A stretch of 29,428 bases of DNA, from NCBI GenBank assembly GCA_964410915.1, contig CAYPIU010000022.1:1-29428 (forward strand), read 5' to 3'. The stretch comes from CAZFJG01 sp964410915. Its GTDB lineage: Bacteria > Synergistota > Synergistia > Synergistales > JAFGMB01. A program made the position numbers and the translations under genes. Below the pieces are notes generated by a model. The model saw only the letters and a list, made by a program, of their open reading frames with translations. It searched no databases and was not told where the DNA came from. Numbering within the stretch: the stretch's first letter is position 1; each line of letters begins with the position of its first letter. Shown here piece by piece: positions 6,994 to 14,921 of the stretch.

Positions 6994-8865
6994 TTGACCA
7001 GAAAAGCAATATTAATGGGAAATGAAGCTATTGCAAGAGGTATTGTCGAAGCTGGATGTGAAGTGGCTACTGCTTATCCCGGAACGCCGTCTTCGGAGAT
7101 ACTTCCTTCGATAGCAAAGTATTCTGACGAGCTGGAGACCAATACTCAGGTGGAATGGGGTGCAAATGAGAAGGTAGCTTACGAGACTGCACTCGGAGCA
7201 ACATACACAGGGAAAAGGTCCTGTGCTGTCATGAAGCAGGTAGGACTTGACGTAGCCGCAGATCCTTTTATGACCTCCGCAAGTTTTAAGCTTAACGCGG
7301 GTATGGTCCTCGTTGTAAGTGATGATCCAGGTTGTCATGCTTCCCAGACAGACCAGGATTCCCGTTATTTTGCAATGTATGCGCGCATACCCTGTTTTGA
7401 TCCCTGCGATGCAAGGGAAGCCAGGGACATGGCAAAAGATGCATACGAACTATCTGAGAAACACAGGGTTGTTACGATGCTTCGGCCAACAGTAAGGGTG
7501 GATCACTGTCGGCAGGATGTTGAGCTCGGAGAGGTAAAAAAGATCGGAAGCCCCGCAGATTTTCATAGAAAACCTTTTGGAAATATGATACATATGCCTG
7601 CCAGACTTGTCAGGGAATCCATTCCGGATAGAAATGAGCGTTTTGAAAATATTCGTGAAGAATTCGAGACAGGATTTCCGGAATACAACTTCGAAGTCCC
7701 AGCAAAAGGCGAAGCAAAAATTGGCGTTATTGCCGGCGGTATATGCTATTCGGCAATAATGGACATTATCAGGGCTATGGGTAGAGAGGATATTTCGGTA
7801 CTAAAGATAGGTACACCTGCTCCTCTTCCTTTGAAAATGGTTGAAGACTTTATATCACGTCACGAAAGCGTCATTGTCTTCGAGGAAACATATCCCGTTA
7901 TAGAGATGCAGATCCCTGACAGAACACGCCTCCTGGGAAGATGGAATGGACATGTTCCCATGGATGGTGAACTTACAAGTGATGTTATCAGAAGGTATCT
8001 GCTGAAAGCCCTTGGTGAAGATTCCGGACTTTCGGAAACAGGCATGAAGCTCCAGGATGCACAGGAAAAGCTTGGACTTTTCGTGCGTCCTCCAAAACTT
8101 TGTCCTGGATGCGGTCATCGTCCAGGTTATGCATCTATCAGAAAAGCGTATCCGAATTGCATAATCTGCAGTGATATTGGATGTTACAGTCTCGTTATCA
8201 GGCAGAATGCCATTGATACAGTAGTAAGTATGGGTGCTTCAGTTACAGTTGCTTCAGGGATGTACCTTGCATATAAGGCTGATGGAAGAGGAAAAGAACG
8301 TCCCATATTCGCTACACTTGGTGATTCAACATTTTTCCATAACGGAATCACAGGACTTACGACAGCCGTTTATAACCGGCATTCATTAGTTCTGGCAATT
8401 ATGGATAACAGTATAACAGCCATGACCGGAGGACAGGATCATCCAGGGACAGGCTCAAAGATGAGGAATGGAGAAAATGGAAACCAGGTTTCCATCGAAG
8501 AAGTTGTTAAGGGGTGCGGTGTAAAATATCTTAAAGTAGTCGAAGCATATGACCTGAAGGCTAATACAGCAGTTGTAAAGGAAGCCTGGGAGTATGCAAG
8601 AGATAATGAACAGCCAGCCGTATTGATCTTCCGGCATCCGTGTCTCACCAAGCTGAAGGTAAGGCAGGAGCAGAAACCAGTACGGGTAGACCAGGAGAAA
8701 TGTATAGGCTGTCGCTACTGTATTGATTTTTTCAACTGTCCCGGGCTTGCGTTCGATGAGGACAGGAACAAAGCTTATATTGATGAGCGTTTCTGCGTGA
8801 ACTGTGGAGTCTGCACCGAGATATGTCCACATGGGGCCATTGTTCCTGTAAAGGAGGATGAGTAA
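6994..8865 (+). CDS. iorA: indolepyruvate ferredoxin oxidoreductase, alpha subunit
   Basis: A 623-residue subunit that decarboxylates aryl (indolepyruvate-type) and probably related 2-oxoacids to acyl-CoA and passes electrons to ferredoxin. In order it has: a pyrimidine-binding domain with AYPGTPSSE (27-35) and EWGANEKVA (54-62); CPGCGH (370-375); the thiamine-diphosphate motif starting GDS at 443 and continuing to MDNSITAMTGGQ; and a C-terminal ferredoxin domain with two cluster motifs, Cys570/573/576/582 and Cys601/604/607/611. The first motif has five residues between its third and fourth Cys. The start is TTG at 6994, eight bases after GGAGG; an ATG at 6990 is in another frame and stops after 11 codons. 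It is almost joined to iorB. Confidence 0.93.
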   Translation: MTRKAILMGNEAIARGIVEAGCEVATAYPGTPSSEILPSIAKYSDELETNTQVEWGANEKVAYETALGATYTGKRSCAVMKQVGLDVAADPFMTSASFKLNAGMVLVVSDDPGCHASQTDQDSRYFAMYARIPCFDPCDAREARDMAKDAYELSEKHRVVTMLRPTVRVDHCRQDVELGEVKKIGSPADFHRKPFGNMIHMPARLVRESIPDRNERFENIREEFETGFPEYNFEVPAKGEAKIGVIAGGICYSAIMDIIRAMGREDISVLKIGTPAPLPLKMVEDFISRHESVIVFEETYPVIEMQIPDRTRLLGRWNGHVPMDGELTSDVIRRYLLKALGEDSGLSETGMKLQDAQEKLGLFVRPPKLCPGCGHRPGYASIRKAYPNCIICSDIGCYSLVIRQNAIDTVVSMGASVTVASGMYLAYKADGRGKERPIFATLGDSTFFHNGITGLTTAVYNRHSLVLAIMDNSITAMTGGQDHPGTGSKMRNGENGNQVSIEEVVKGCGVKYLKVVEAYDLKANTAVVKEAWEYARDNEQPAVLIFRHPCLTKLKVRQEQKPVRVDQEKCIGCRYCIDFFNCPGLAFDEDRNKAYIDERFCVNCGVCTEICPHGAIVPVKEDE

Positions 8866-8867
8866 TA

Positions 8868-9428
8868 ATGCAGTATATTATTGCAGGAATAGGTGGTCAG
8901 GGTATTCTGTTTTCCAGTAAGGTTCTTGGTCATATAGCTCTTTCCAGAGGATTGAACGTAATTGGCAGTGAGGTCCATGGAATGTCCCAGCGGGGAGGTT
9001 CTGTGATAAGCCATTACAAGATCGGTGAGTACAATAGTCCTCTGGTTCAGAAAGGGGAAGCTGATGTACTTCTCGCTTTTGACCAGATGGAGGCATTGAG
9101 AAACTATGATTTCCTTGCCGAGGGTGCCCAGGCAGTTGTCAATGTCCACGATATGGATCATTTCGAGAATCAGGAATTAAGGTCCTATCTCCAGGAGAGA
9201 AATATTGCAGTTCATCCTATTGAGGGTTATGAGCTTCTCAAGAAACACATGAATGGCAGTTTTCTCTTTCTAAACGTATTGATCCTTGGTGCTATGTGTG
9301 GAAAAGATATGGGCAATTTTTCAATAGAGGATGTCAAACAGGCTATCGAAGACCTTTCTCCCTCCAGATTTGTGGATGATAATCTAAAAGTGGTGGAACT
9401 TGGCTACAGGGCAATGAGGCAGGAATAG
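8868..9428 (+). CDS. iorB: indolepyruvate ferredoxin oxidoreductase, beta subunit
   Basis: A 186-residue subunit of the normal family length that pairs with IorA. The N-terminal IAGIGGQGILFSSK (5-18) and EVHGMSQRGGSV (35-46) are hallmark motifs of the gamma-type domain of 2-oxoacid:ferredoxin oxidoreductases. The ATG lies two bases after the iorA stop. AAGGAGGATGAG near the end of iorA supplies the ribosome site, so translation is coupled. A clear hairpin follows 20 bases after the stop. The complex is cytoplasmic and works in fermentation of aromatic and possibly branched amino acids after transamination. Confidence 0.93.
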   Translation: MQYIIAGIGGQGILFSSKVLGHIALSRGLNVIGSEVHGMSQRGGSVISHYKIGEYNSPLVQKGEADVLLAFDQMEALRNYDFLAEGAQAVVNVHDMDHFENQELRSYLQERNIAVHPIEGYELLKKHMNGSFLFLNVLILGAMCGKDMGNFSIEDVKQAIEDLSPSRFVDDNLKVVELGYRAMRQE

Positions 9429-9447
9429 TAAAAAATACAGGTTATTT

Positions 9448-9471
9448 AGAGGGGATCACCTGATCCCCTCT
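9448..9471 (+). terminator. terminator after iorB
   Basis: AGAGGGGATC (9448-9457) pairs perfectly with GATCCCCTCT (9462-9471) around the tetraloop ACCT. The tail CTTATCTATTTT is only moderately T-rich. Confidence 0.7.
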
Positions 9472-9567
9472 CTTATCTATTTTCCGACATTTCTTTCTAT
9501 TTATGGATCCTCTGTATTTTATGATGTCAGAATCTGATGAAAAACCTCATCAAAGTTGGATAATCTT

Positions 9568-9595
9568 TTAACAGATAGGAAAATAATGTTATATT
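9568..9595 (+). promoter_or_regulatory. candidate promoter of the B3/4-ptb genes
   Basis: TTAACA (9568-9573) and TATATT (9590-9595) are 16 bases apart, which places a start of transcription near 9602 and about 38 bases ahead of the TTG start at 9640. It lies after the iorB terminator, so these two genes probably form their own transcript. Confidence 0.4.
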
Positions 9596-9639
9596 TAAAT
9601 GAAAATGGACCTTTTAAAGTCTTACAGGAGGTTTGGACC

Positions 9640-10356
9640 TTGAGATATGAGATAGAAAATGAGATATTTGACCGTTACCCCGGATATTGCAGAGCTGTCG
9701 TAATTGCAAGAAACATAGATAATACAGGAGAAGATGATCAGCTTCGAAAAGAACTTTCGGATTGCGAAGAAAAGATCAGAAACGATCCTGCCATGGCTCA
9801 ATATAAAGAATTGCCAAACATTGCTGCCTGGAGGGATATTTTCAGAAATCTTGGACTAAACCCCAACAAATATCCCCCTTCAATAGCAAATCTTGTTAAG
9901 AGGACCAGCGCTGGAAAGGATCTTCCGTTCATAAATAAACTGGTTACCATATTCAATTTGATCAGCTTAAGACATATTACTCCCTGTGGGGGAGATGATC
10001 TTGACGTTGTTACTGGTTCCATTCGACTTGGTTTTGCTTCTGGAAATGAAGAATATGTTCCTCTTGGACAGCCGGACAAGGTAGAGCATCCCGCCGAGGG
10101 AGAGGTAATATATTATGATACAGGCAACAATGATGTTTTCTGCAGGGTATGGTGCTGGAAGAATGGAGATAGAAGCAAGTTAATGCCCGAGACCAGGAAT
10201 GTGGCGGTTAATATAGAGGGGATGCCGCCATTGGAAAGGGATCAGCTCCGGAAAATAGCCGAGGAGCTTGCTCTCAAGATAGAAAAACATTGCGGTGGGG
10301 AAACGGAAATCCATATTCTCAGCTCCGAAGGGGCCTCATTCGAGGTGGAGCTTTAG
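9640..10356 (+). CDS. solo B3/4-domain protein (COG3382 type)
   Basis: A 238-residue protein resembling the B3/B4 tRNA-editing domain of bacterial phenylalanyl-tRNA synthetase beta chain, here standing alone. Recognisable parts are the opening EIFDRYPGYCRAVVIARNID, the central AAWRDIFRNLGLNPNKYPPS, SAGKDLPFINKLVTIFNLIS with HITPCGGDDLD, and the late DVFCRVWCWKNGDRSKL. Solo family members are thought to hydrolyse misacylated tRNAs or related esters, but their role is unsettled. The start is most likely TTG at 9640, seven bases after AGGAGGT; the longer frame from 9556 overlaps the likely promoter. Only nine bases separate it from ptb. That linkage to 2-oxoacid catabolism is intriguing and could reflect control of toxic aryl or branched amino-acid analogues (speculative). 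Confidence 0.75.
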   Translation: MRYEIENEIFDRYPGYCRAVVIARNIDNTGEDDQLRKELSDCEEKIRNDPAMAQYKELPNIAAWRDIFRNLGLNPNKYPPSIANLVKRTSAGKDLPFINKLVTIFNLISLRHITPCGGDDLDVVTGSIRLGFASGNEEYVPLGQPDKVEHPAEGEVIYYDTGNNDVFCRVWCWKNGDRSKLMPETRNVAVNIEGMPPLERDQLRKIAEELALKIEKHCGGETEIHILSSEGASFEVEL

Positions 10357-10365
10357 GTAGAAAGG

Positions 10366-11280
10366 GTGGTGTCGCAGGTGTTCAGAAACTTCGCAGAGAT
10401 GAAGGAAAAAGCCAAAAGCCTTGGTCCGGTTCGTATGAGTGTCGCGGTTGCCGAGGATAGAGATGTACTAAGGGCAGTTAAAATGGCAATGGATGAAGGT
10501 ATCATCGATCCTGTGCTTGTAGGGGATGAAGGGCCCATAAGTTCTTTTATTGAGGAAACAGGTCTACCTTCTGATATCCCTGTGATCAATGAAGCAGATA
10601 ATTCAAGGGCTGCCCTTAAGGCTGTTTCGCTTGTCTCTGATGGTAAAGCAGATATTTTAATGAAGGGACTTGTAAATACAAGCGTATTTATGAAGGCGGT
10701 GCTTGATCGCGGTTGCGGGCTCAGAACCGGAAGGCTTCTAAGCCACCTTGCCGTGTTCGAGATCCCGGGGGCCAAGAAGCTTCTTTTCAACACAGATGGA
10801 GGCATTAACGTAGCTCCGGAATTGGCACAAAAAAAAGAGATCCTCTTGAATGCACTTCTTGCAATGAAAGAAATGGGTATATCAAATCCCAATGTAGCGA
10901 TCCTGACCGCCAACGAAAAAGTTAGTGAAAAAATGCCTGCGACCATGGATGCAGCAAGACTTGTCAGGATGAATAACGAAGGTGCTATCAAGGTCCCATG
11001 TGTTATTGAGGGGCCTATTGCCCTTGATGTTGCCGTTAATCCCAAGGCTGCAGAACACAAGGGTATATCAAGCAGGATAAGCGGCAATGTCGATCTGCTG
11101 ATATTTCCGAATATTGAAGCGGGCAATGTAATGGGGAAAACCCTGATCCATTACGTAAAGGCCAATATGGCAGGGATAGTACTTGGAACGACCAACCCGG
11201 TGGTTCTCGCCTCGAGAGCGGAATCTGCTGAAGGTAAACTGAATTCCATAGTTCTTGCCGCAATGTCGCACAAAAGGTAA
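10366..11280 (+). CDS. ptb: phosphate butyryltransferase (phosphate acyltransferase)
   Basis: A 304-residue member of the Pta/Ptb family at typical Ptb length. It transfers an acyl group from CoA to phosphate, giving acyl-phosphate for substrate-level ATP formation. Visible signatures are VLVGDEGPIS, ADILMKGLVNTSVF, RLLSHLAVFEIPG, NTDGGINVAP, AILTANEKVSEKMPAT and LIFPNIEAGNVMGKTL. The start is one of three closely spaced GTG codons (10366, 10369, 10378). AAAGGG lies directly upstream, and the later codons would give better spacing, so the N-terminus is uncertain by up to four residues. Ptb often sits with a butyrate/acyl kinase gene; none is here. Downstream a MITE-like insertion separates the stop codon from the terminator. 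Confidence 0.9.
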   Translation: MVSQVFRNFAEMKEKAKSLGPVRMSVAVAEDRDVLRAVKMAMDEGIIDPVLVGDEGPISSFIEETGLPSDIPVINEADNSRAALKAVSLVSDGKADILMKGLVNTSVFMKAVLDRGCGLRTGRLLSHLAVFEIPGAKKLLFNTDGGINVAPELAQKKEILLNALLAMKEMGISNPNVAILTANEKVSEKMPATMDAARLVRMNNEGAIKVPCVIEGPIALDVAVNPKAAEHKGISSRISGNVDLLIFPNIEAGNVMGKTLIHYVKANMAGIVLGTTNPVVLASRAESAEGKLNSIVLAAMSHKR

Positions 11281-11282
11281 GC

Positions 11283-11653
11283 TTATAAACTCAACTTTCG
11301 CAGTACGAAATAGTATAAATCTTTTATAACGTTACTGGCAGAAGAGACTTGAAGAATGTAAAGAATTCATTGAACTTTTCTTCTGATAGAGCAATGAAGT
11401 ATGGGCAGACTTCCCATATTTCTATTTTGTATTTTGGATCAAACCCAAAAATCCTGTTATATCAGGTTTTAGTAGGATGGGCTTTAGCCCATCGGGTTTA
11501 AAAGTTTTGATTCTGTAAACAATCTTCTGATTGTTAGGTGCGCCCATCCTACCAAACTATTTTACCTGACTTTCGGAATATCTTATATTAATTTATGCAG
11601 TCATTGCAGGGTTTTTTGATTTTCAAGATACTGCGAAAGTTGAATTATAAACT
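11283..11653. mobile_element. MITE-like insertion with terminal inverted repeats and target duplication
   Basis: TCAACTTTCGCAGTA (11291-11305) recurs as its exact reverse complement TACTGCGAAAGTTGA (11629-11643), giving 15-bp perfect terminal inverted repeats. The same word TTATAAACT flanks the element in direct orientation at 11283-11291 and 11645-11653, as expected for an 8-9 bp target duplication; the exact boundary is ambiguous by a base or two at each end. The interior of about 350 bp has no frame long enough for a transposase and carries a long hairpin. Removing the element and one flank copy joins the ptb stop directly to its terminator, which gives a believable empty site. The parent transposon family is unknown. 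Contains no gene. Confidence 0.75.
11462..11569. repeat. long imperfect hairpin inside the MITE-like element
   Basis: GTAGGATGGGC (11472-11482) pairs with GCCCATCCTAC (11542-11552), and TCAGGT (11462-11467) with ACCTGA (11564-11569) extends the stem. A competing perfect short hairpin, GATGGGCT-TT-AGCCCATC (11476-11493), overlaps the left arm. The GTAGGATGGGC word resembles dispersed palindromic repeats seen in many bacterial genomes. Confidence 0.65.
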
Positions 11654-11660
11654 GTTACAG

Positions 11661-11699
11661 AGAGACAGCCTGTTTATTAAGGGTTGTCTCTTTTTTTTT
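11661..11699 (+). terminator. intrinsic terminator of ptb, displaced by the insertion
   Basis: AGAGACAGCC (11661-11670) pairs with GGTTGTCTCT (11682-11691), allowing one G-U pair, around an 11-base loop, and a run of nine T follows. This is the strongest terminator in the window. It lies about 380 bases after the ptb stop because the MITE-like element intervenes. Confidence 0.85.
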
Positions 11700-11882
11700 G
11701 TTTAAAGGTACTTCCCCGTAAAATTTAGATCTTCCAGTTATCTTTATATCCCGAGGCAAAATACAATGTTTTTACTTAAGCGAAATAAAAGGTAAAGTTT
11801 GCCGTTACAATTCTTTGATAAAGTCATCCCGGATATAAATGCCGTCCATTGGAACGGTAAATATAATAAGGGGTGAAATTGG

Positions 11883-13442
11883 ATGACAAGAAACATGAGA
11901 AGGTTCGGAAAAGTTGGAGTAGTCCTAATGGCTGCCGTCTTTGTTTTCAGTCTTTGCGCAGCAGTTAACACTTCACAGGCTTTTGCAGCCGACGCAAAGT
12001 ATGTTTTTCTTATGATCGGTGACGGAATGGCTTCTCCCCAGAGGAACGCAGCGGAGATATATCTTGCTGCAGCCAACGGAGAAGGTGCTAAGCCCGGAAT
12101 AGTCAAGCTCAACATGAGCAAAATGCCTGCCCAGGGAATGTGTACCACATATTCAAGCAATGCTCTTATAACAGATTCTGCAGCTGCGGGTACAGCCCTT
12201 GCCTGCGGACACAAGACAAAATCAGGCGTTGTGGCCATGGATGAGACAGGAACAGCAAGTTACCCAACCATTGCAGAAATGGCAAAGGCCCAGGGAATGA
12301 AAGTCGGCATCATCTCAACAGTTGATATTGACCATGCCACTCCCGCCTGCTTCTACGCCCATGAGCCTACCCGCGGAAACTATTATGAAATAGACCTTAC
12401 CCTCGGTGAGAGCGGTTTTGACTTCTTCGGCGGTGGAGATGTAAAAAAACCCACCGGTTCCAGGAAGGATAAGCCTGATGCCAGGAAAGCCATTGTTAAA
12501 AACGGTTACAAAAGAGTTCTTGACAGGGAAGAGTTCCTTGCCCTTAAGCCTGGAGTAGGCAAGGTAATGGCAGTTAATCCCAGAGTTGACGGTTCCAAAG
12601 CTATGCCCTACCACATGGACAGACAGAGTGACGAGATCACCGTTGCAGAATTTACAAAGAAGGCAGTAGAGCTTCTTGACAACCCCAAAGGTTTTTTCAT
12701 GATGGTAGAGGGCGGTAAGATCGACTGGGCCTGCCACGCCAATGATGCCGTAGCATCCATCAGAGATACCATCGCCTTCGACGAGGCTGTTGGTGTTGCC
12801 ATGGATTTCTACAACAAGCATCCCGAAGAGACCCTCATCATCGTAACAGGTGACCATGAGTGCGGTGGTCTTACCATTGGATTTGCCGGAACCAGGTATG
12901 ACACCTTCTTCAACAAACTCAGCCACCAGAAGATGTCCTACCAGGCCTGGGACAGAGAATTCGCTAAATTCAAGGAAGAAAAAGGTTCTGATGCCACCCT
13001 TGAAGACCTTATGCCCATGATCACAGATTGCTTCGGTCTCAGAAAGGTATCTGAGGACAAGATGGAGGAACTTGTGAAAAAGGCTGAAGAGGGAGACGTT
13101 GTAGCCAGGGAAATGGTTGGCCTTGCCCTCAAGCCTCATGAAGTTAAAGATCTTGAAGCCGCTTTCGGCCAGAGTATGCGCGGGAAGAAAGAAAAAGCCG
13201 GAGATGATCAGACCTACCTCCTCTACGGATCCTATGAACCCCTTACAGTTACCATAACCCATCTTCTCAACCAGAAAGCCGGACTTGCATGGACCTCCTA
13301 TTCCCATACCGGTGTACCTGTACCTGTATCAGCTATCGGTGCAGGCGCAGACCTTTTCAACGGTTACTATGACAACACGGATATTTTCTTCAAAATGGTT
13401 GAAGCAATGGGTATACAGGAAGACAAGGTCGCCTGCAAATAA
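11883..13442 (+). CDS. exported alkaline phosphatase (PhoA family)
   Basis: A 519-residue phosphomonoesterase of the PF00245 family. A signal peptide (basic MTRNMRRFGK, hydrophobic core 11-28, cleavage after about Ala35 in SQAFA-A) sends it out of the cytoplasm. Metal and catalytic residues are visible: Asp47 in MIGDGM, the nucleophile Ser99 in ITDSAAAGT, Glu276 with Asp281 and His285 in EGGKIDWACHAND, Asp324 and His325 in TGDHECGG, and His475 in YSHTGVPVP. The ATG follows AAGGGGTGA. Codon use is more C-ending than in its neighbours, which may reflect high expression. A strong hairpin directly follows. It probably releases phosphate from extracellular esters; I see no clear Pho box upstream. 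Confidence 0.92.
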   Translation: MTRNMRRFGKVGVVLMAAVFVFSLCAAVNTSQAFAADAKYVFLMIGDGMASPQRNAAEIYLAAANGEGAKPGIVKLNMSKMPAQGMCTTYSSNALITDSAAAGTALACGHKTKSGVVAMDETGTASYPTIAEMAKAQGMKVGIISTVDIDHATPACFYAHEPTRGNYYEIDLTLGESGFDFFGGGDVKKPTGSRKDKPDARKAIVKNGYKRVLDREEFLALKPGVGKVMAVNPRVDGSKAMPYHMDRQSDEITVAEFTKKAVELLDNPKGFFMMVEGGKIDWACHANDAVASIRDTIAFDEAVGVAMDFYNKHPEETLIIVTGDHECGGLTIGFAGTRYDTFFNKLSHQKMSYQAWDREFAKFKEEKGSDATLEDLMPMITDCFGLRKVSEDKMEELVKKAEEGDVVAREMVGLALKPHEVKDLEAAFGQSMRGKKEKAGDDQTYLLYGSYEPLTVTITHLLNQKAGLAWTSYSHTGVPVPVSAIGAGADLFNGYYDNTDIFFKMVEAMGIQEDKVACK

Positions 13443-13510
13443 ATATCTGTTCCAAAGGTAAGGATAATATACCTTCAAAGCAGGTTCGAATCTTTCTTTA
13501 CAGCTTACAA

Positions 13511-13538
13511 AGGGGCAGGCATGAAAGAGCCTGCCCCT
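13511..13538 (+). terminator. terminator after the alkaline phosphatase gene
   Basis: AGGGGCAGGC (13511-13520) pairs perfectly with GCCTGCCCCT (13529-13538) around an eight-base loop. The tail CTAACCTTTT is modest. The next ATG is only 26 bases on, so some read-through into it is possible. Confidence 0.7.
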
Positions 13539-13563
13539 CTAACCTTTTGAATGAGGTGTTGAA

Positions 13564-14715
13564 ATGTTGGGAAAATCCATAAACTGGTTTTTTCAGGGAT
13601 CAGGTAAAAAGGATCATTTATTTACATTTTTTGTTCTTTTTCTTGTGACTTTGCTCATAATGATCCCAACCGGTTTTGAAGATCGTATTCAGAGTAACAG
13701 TGAACATGTGCTCGGAGAAGTAGTGAAAGTTGATAATTCTGATGTACAGCAGTTCGGAATTGTAAAGAGCGGCACCCAGGTTCTGGAGATAAGGATCCTT
13801 GAAGGCCGGTTTGAGGGAAAAGAGATAAGTGCTACTAATAACCTCATCGGGAAAATGGAACTTGATAAAATATTCACTCCGGGAGACAAGGCCCTTATGG
13901 ATCTCAGCATCGAGGGAAACAGAATTATTTTTGCAAATGCCTCAGACCATTACAGACTTAATGTTGAAATTATACTGATATCCCTTTTTGCCCTTCTGCT
14001 TATTCTGCTTGGAGGATTCACCGGTTTCAAGGCTCTTTTATCATTTGTATTTACAGCTCTGATGATATGGAAGATACTTCTTCCACAGTTTCTCATGGGA
14101 ACTGACCCGATCTACCTTTCTTTAGCAGTTGTTACTGTTCTCATAGGTGTAATAATCTTTCTTGTGGGAGGATTGAACAGGAAAGGTTTCGTAGCTTTTC
14201 TTGGTTCATTCATGGGACTGTTATTGACCTGTATACTTTCAATAAGTTTTGCAGGTCCCTTCAATATACACGGTGCTGTAAAACCCTTTGCGGAAACGCT
14301 TCTTTATTCCGGTTTTGCCCACCTTGATCTTACGAGAATATTTCTTGCAGGTATATTTGTGGCATCTTCGGGAGCAGTTATGGATCTCGCTATGGATATT
14401 TCCTCAGCCATCCATGAAATTGTGGAACATCATCCTCAAATCTCGACCATTAATCTTTTTAAATCCGCTCTTACTATTGGGAAGACTGTTATAGGGACGA
14501 TGACGACTACTCTTTTACTTGCATATTCCGCCAGCTACCTCACCATGCTCATGGTATTTATGGGTCAGGGAATACCAATGGTAAATATCTTGAACATGAA
14601 CTATGTTGCAGCCGAGATGCTTCATACGATAGTCGGCAGTTTCGGTCTTGTTACCGTAGCGCCCTTCACTGCCCTCGTAGGGTCTGTACTTTATACACGA
14701 AGCAGATCTCTTTAA
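13564..14715 (+). CDS. YibE/F-family membrane protein
   Basis: A 383-residue integral membrane protein of the YibE/F family (PF07907). One segment near residues 20-37 is followed by an extracytoplasmic domain of roughly 100 residues (to about 135, containing GEVVKVDNSDVQQFG), then about seven membrane segments. The second half carries the family's SGAVMDLAMDISSAIHEI and IGTMTTTLLLAYSASYL stretches. GAGGTG precedes the ATG. A clear terminator follows. The family's function is not established; transport has been proposed, so I do not assign a substrate. Whether it is linked to the phosphatase is unclear, since a hairpin separates them. Confidence 0.85.
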   Translation: MLGKSINWFFQGSGKKDHLFTFFVLFLVTLLIMIPTGFEDRIQSNSEHVLGEVVKVDNSDVQQFGIVKSGTQVLEIRILEGRFEGKEISATNNLIGKMELDKIFTPGDKALMDLSIEGNRIIFANASDHYRLNVEIILISLFALLLILLGGFTGFKALLSFVFTALMIWKILLPQFLMGTDPIYLSLAVVTVLIGVIIFLVGGLNRKGFVAFLGSFMGLLLTCILSISFAGPFNIHGAVKPFAETLLYSGFAHLDLTRIFLAGIFVASSGAVMDLAMDISSAIHEIVEHHPQISTINLFKSALTIGKTVIGTMTTTLLLAYSASYLTMLMVFMGQGIPMVNILNMNYVAAEMLHTIVGSFGLVTVAPFTALVGSVLYTRSRSL

Positions 14716-14746
14716 GTGTGTTTTAAAGATATTGTACATGAATTTC

Positions 14747-14782
14747 ACTGGAGAGATCCTCTTACAGATCTCTCCAGTTTTT
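14747..14782 (+). terminator. intrinsic terminator after the YibE/F gene
   Basis: ACTGGAGAGATC (14747-14758) pairs perfectly with GATCTCTCCAGT (14767-14778) around an eight-base loop and is followed by TTTTAAAT. A textbook terminator. Confidence 0.88.
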
Positions 14783-14837
14783 AAATATTGCAGGGAATTC
14801 ATCAGGTTGTAGATTTATGAATATGATCTATTAGTTG

Positions 14838-14843
14838 TATAAT
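14838..14843 (+). promoter_or_regulatory. candidate -10 box of the hsp20 gene
   Basis: A consensus TATAAT lies 78 bases ahead of the hsp20 ATG. No good -35 box is found at 16-18 bases upstream (TTATGA at 14815-14820 is weak), so an activator or alternative sigma factor may assist. Confidence 0.4.
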
Positions 14844-14921
14844 ACTCTTAGAAAATATTTTCCTGATCGCTACCTGAAAGGTTTTTCTCGATGTCAGATT
14901 GTCATTTCAAGGAGGACAATA

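Noticed and set aside
9556..9639. N-terminal extension of the B3/4 protein
   Set aside because: The 28 extra codons have no ribosome site, include the likely promoter, and precede a well-placed AGGAGGT plus TTG where family homology begins.
10353..11126. 257-codon open frame on the minus strand
   Set aside because: It is antisense to ptb, which is clearly the real gene; its composition (Ser-, Leu- and Ile-rich) is typical of a mirrored frame.
12315..13307. 330-codon open frame on the minus strand
   Set aside because: It lies wholly inside the alkaline phosphatase gene, whose catalytic residues are all in the plus frame. The antisense product has no recognisable features; it arises from the codon bias of the real gene.
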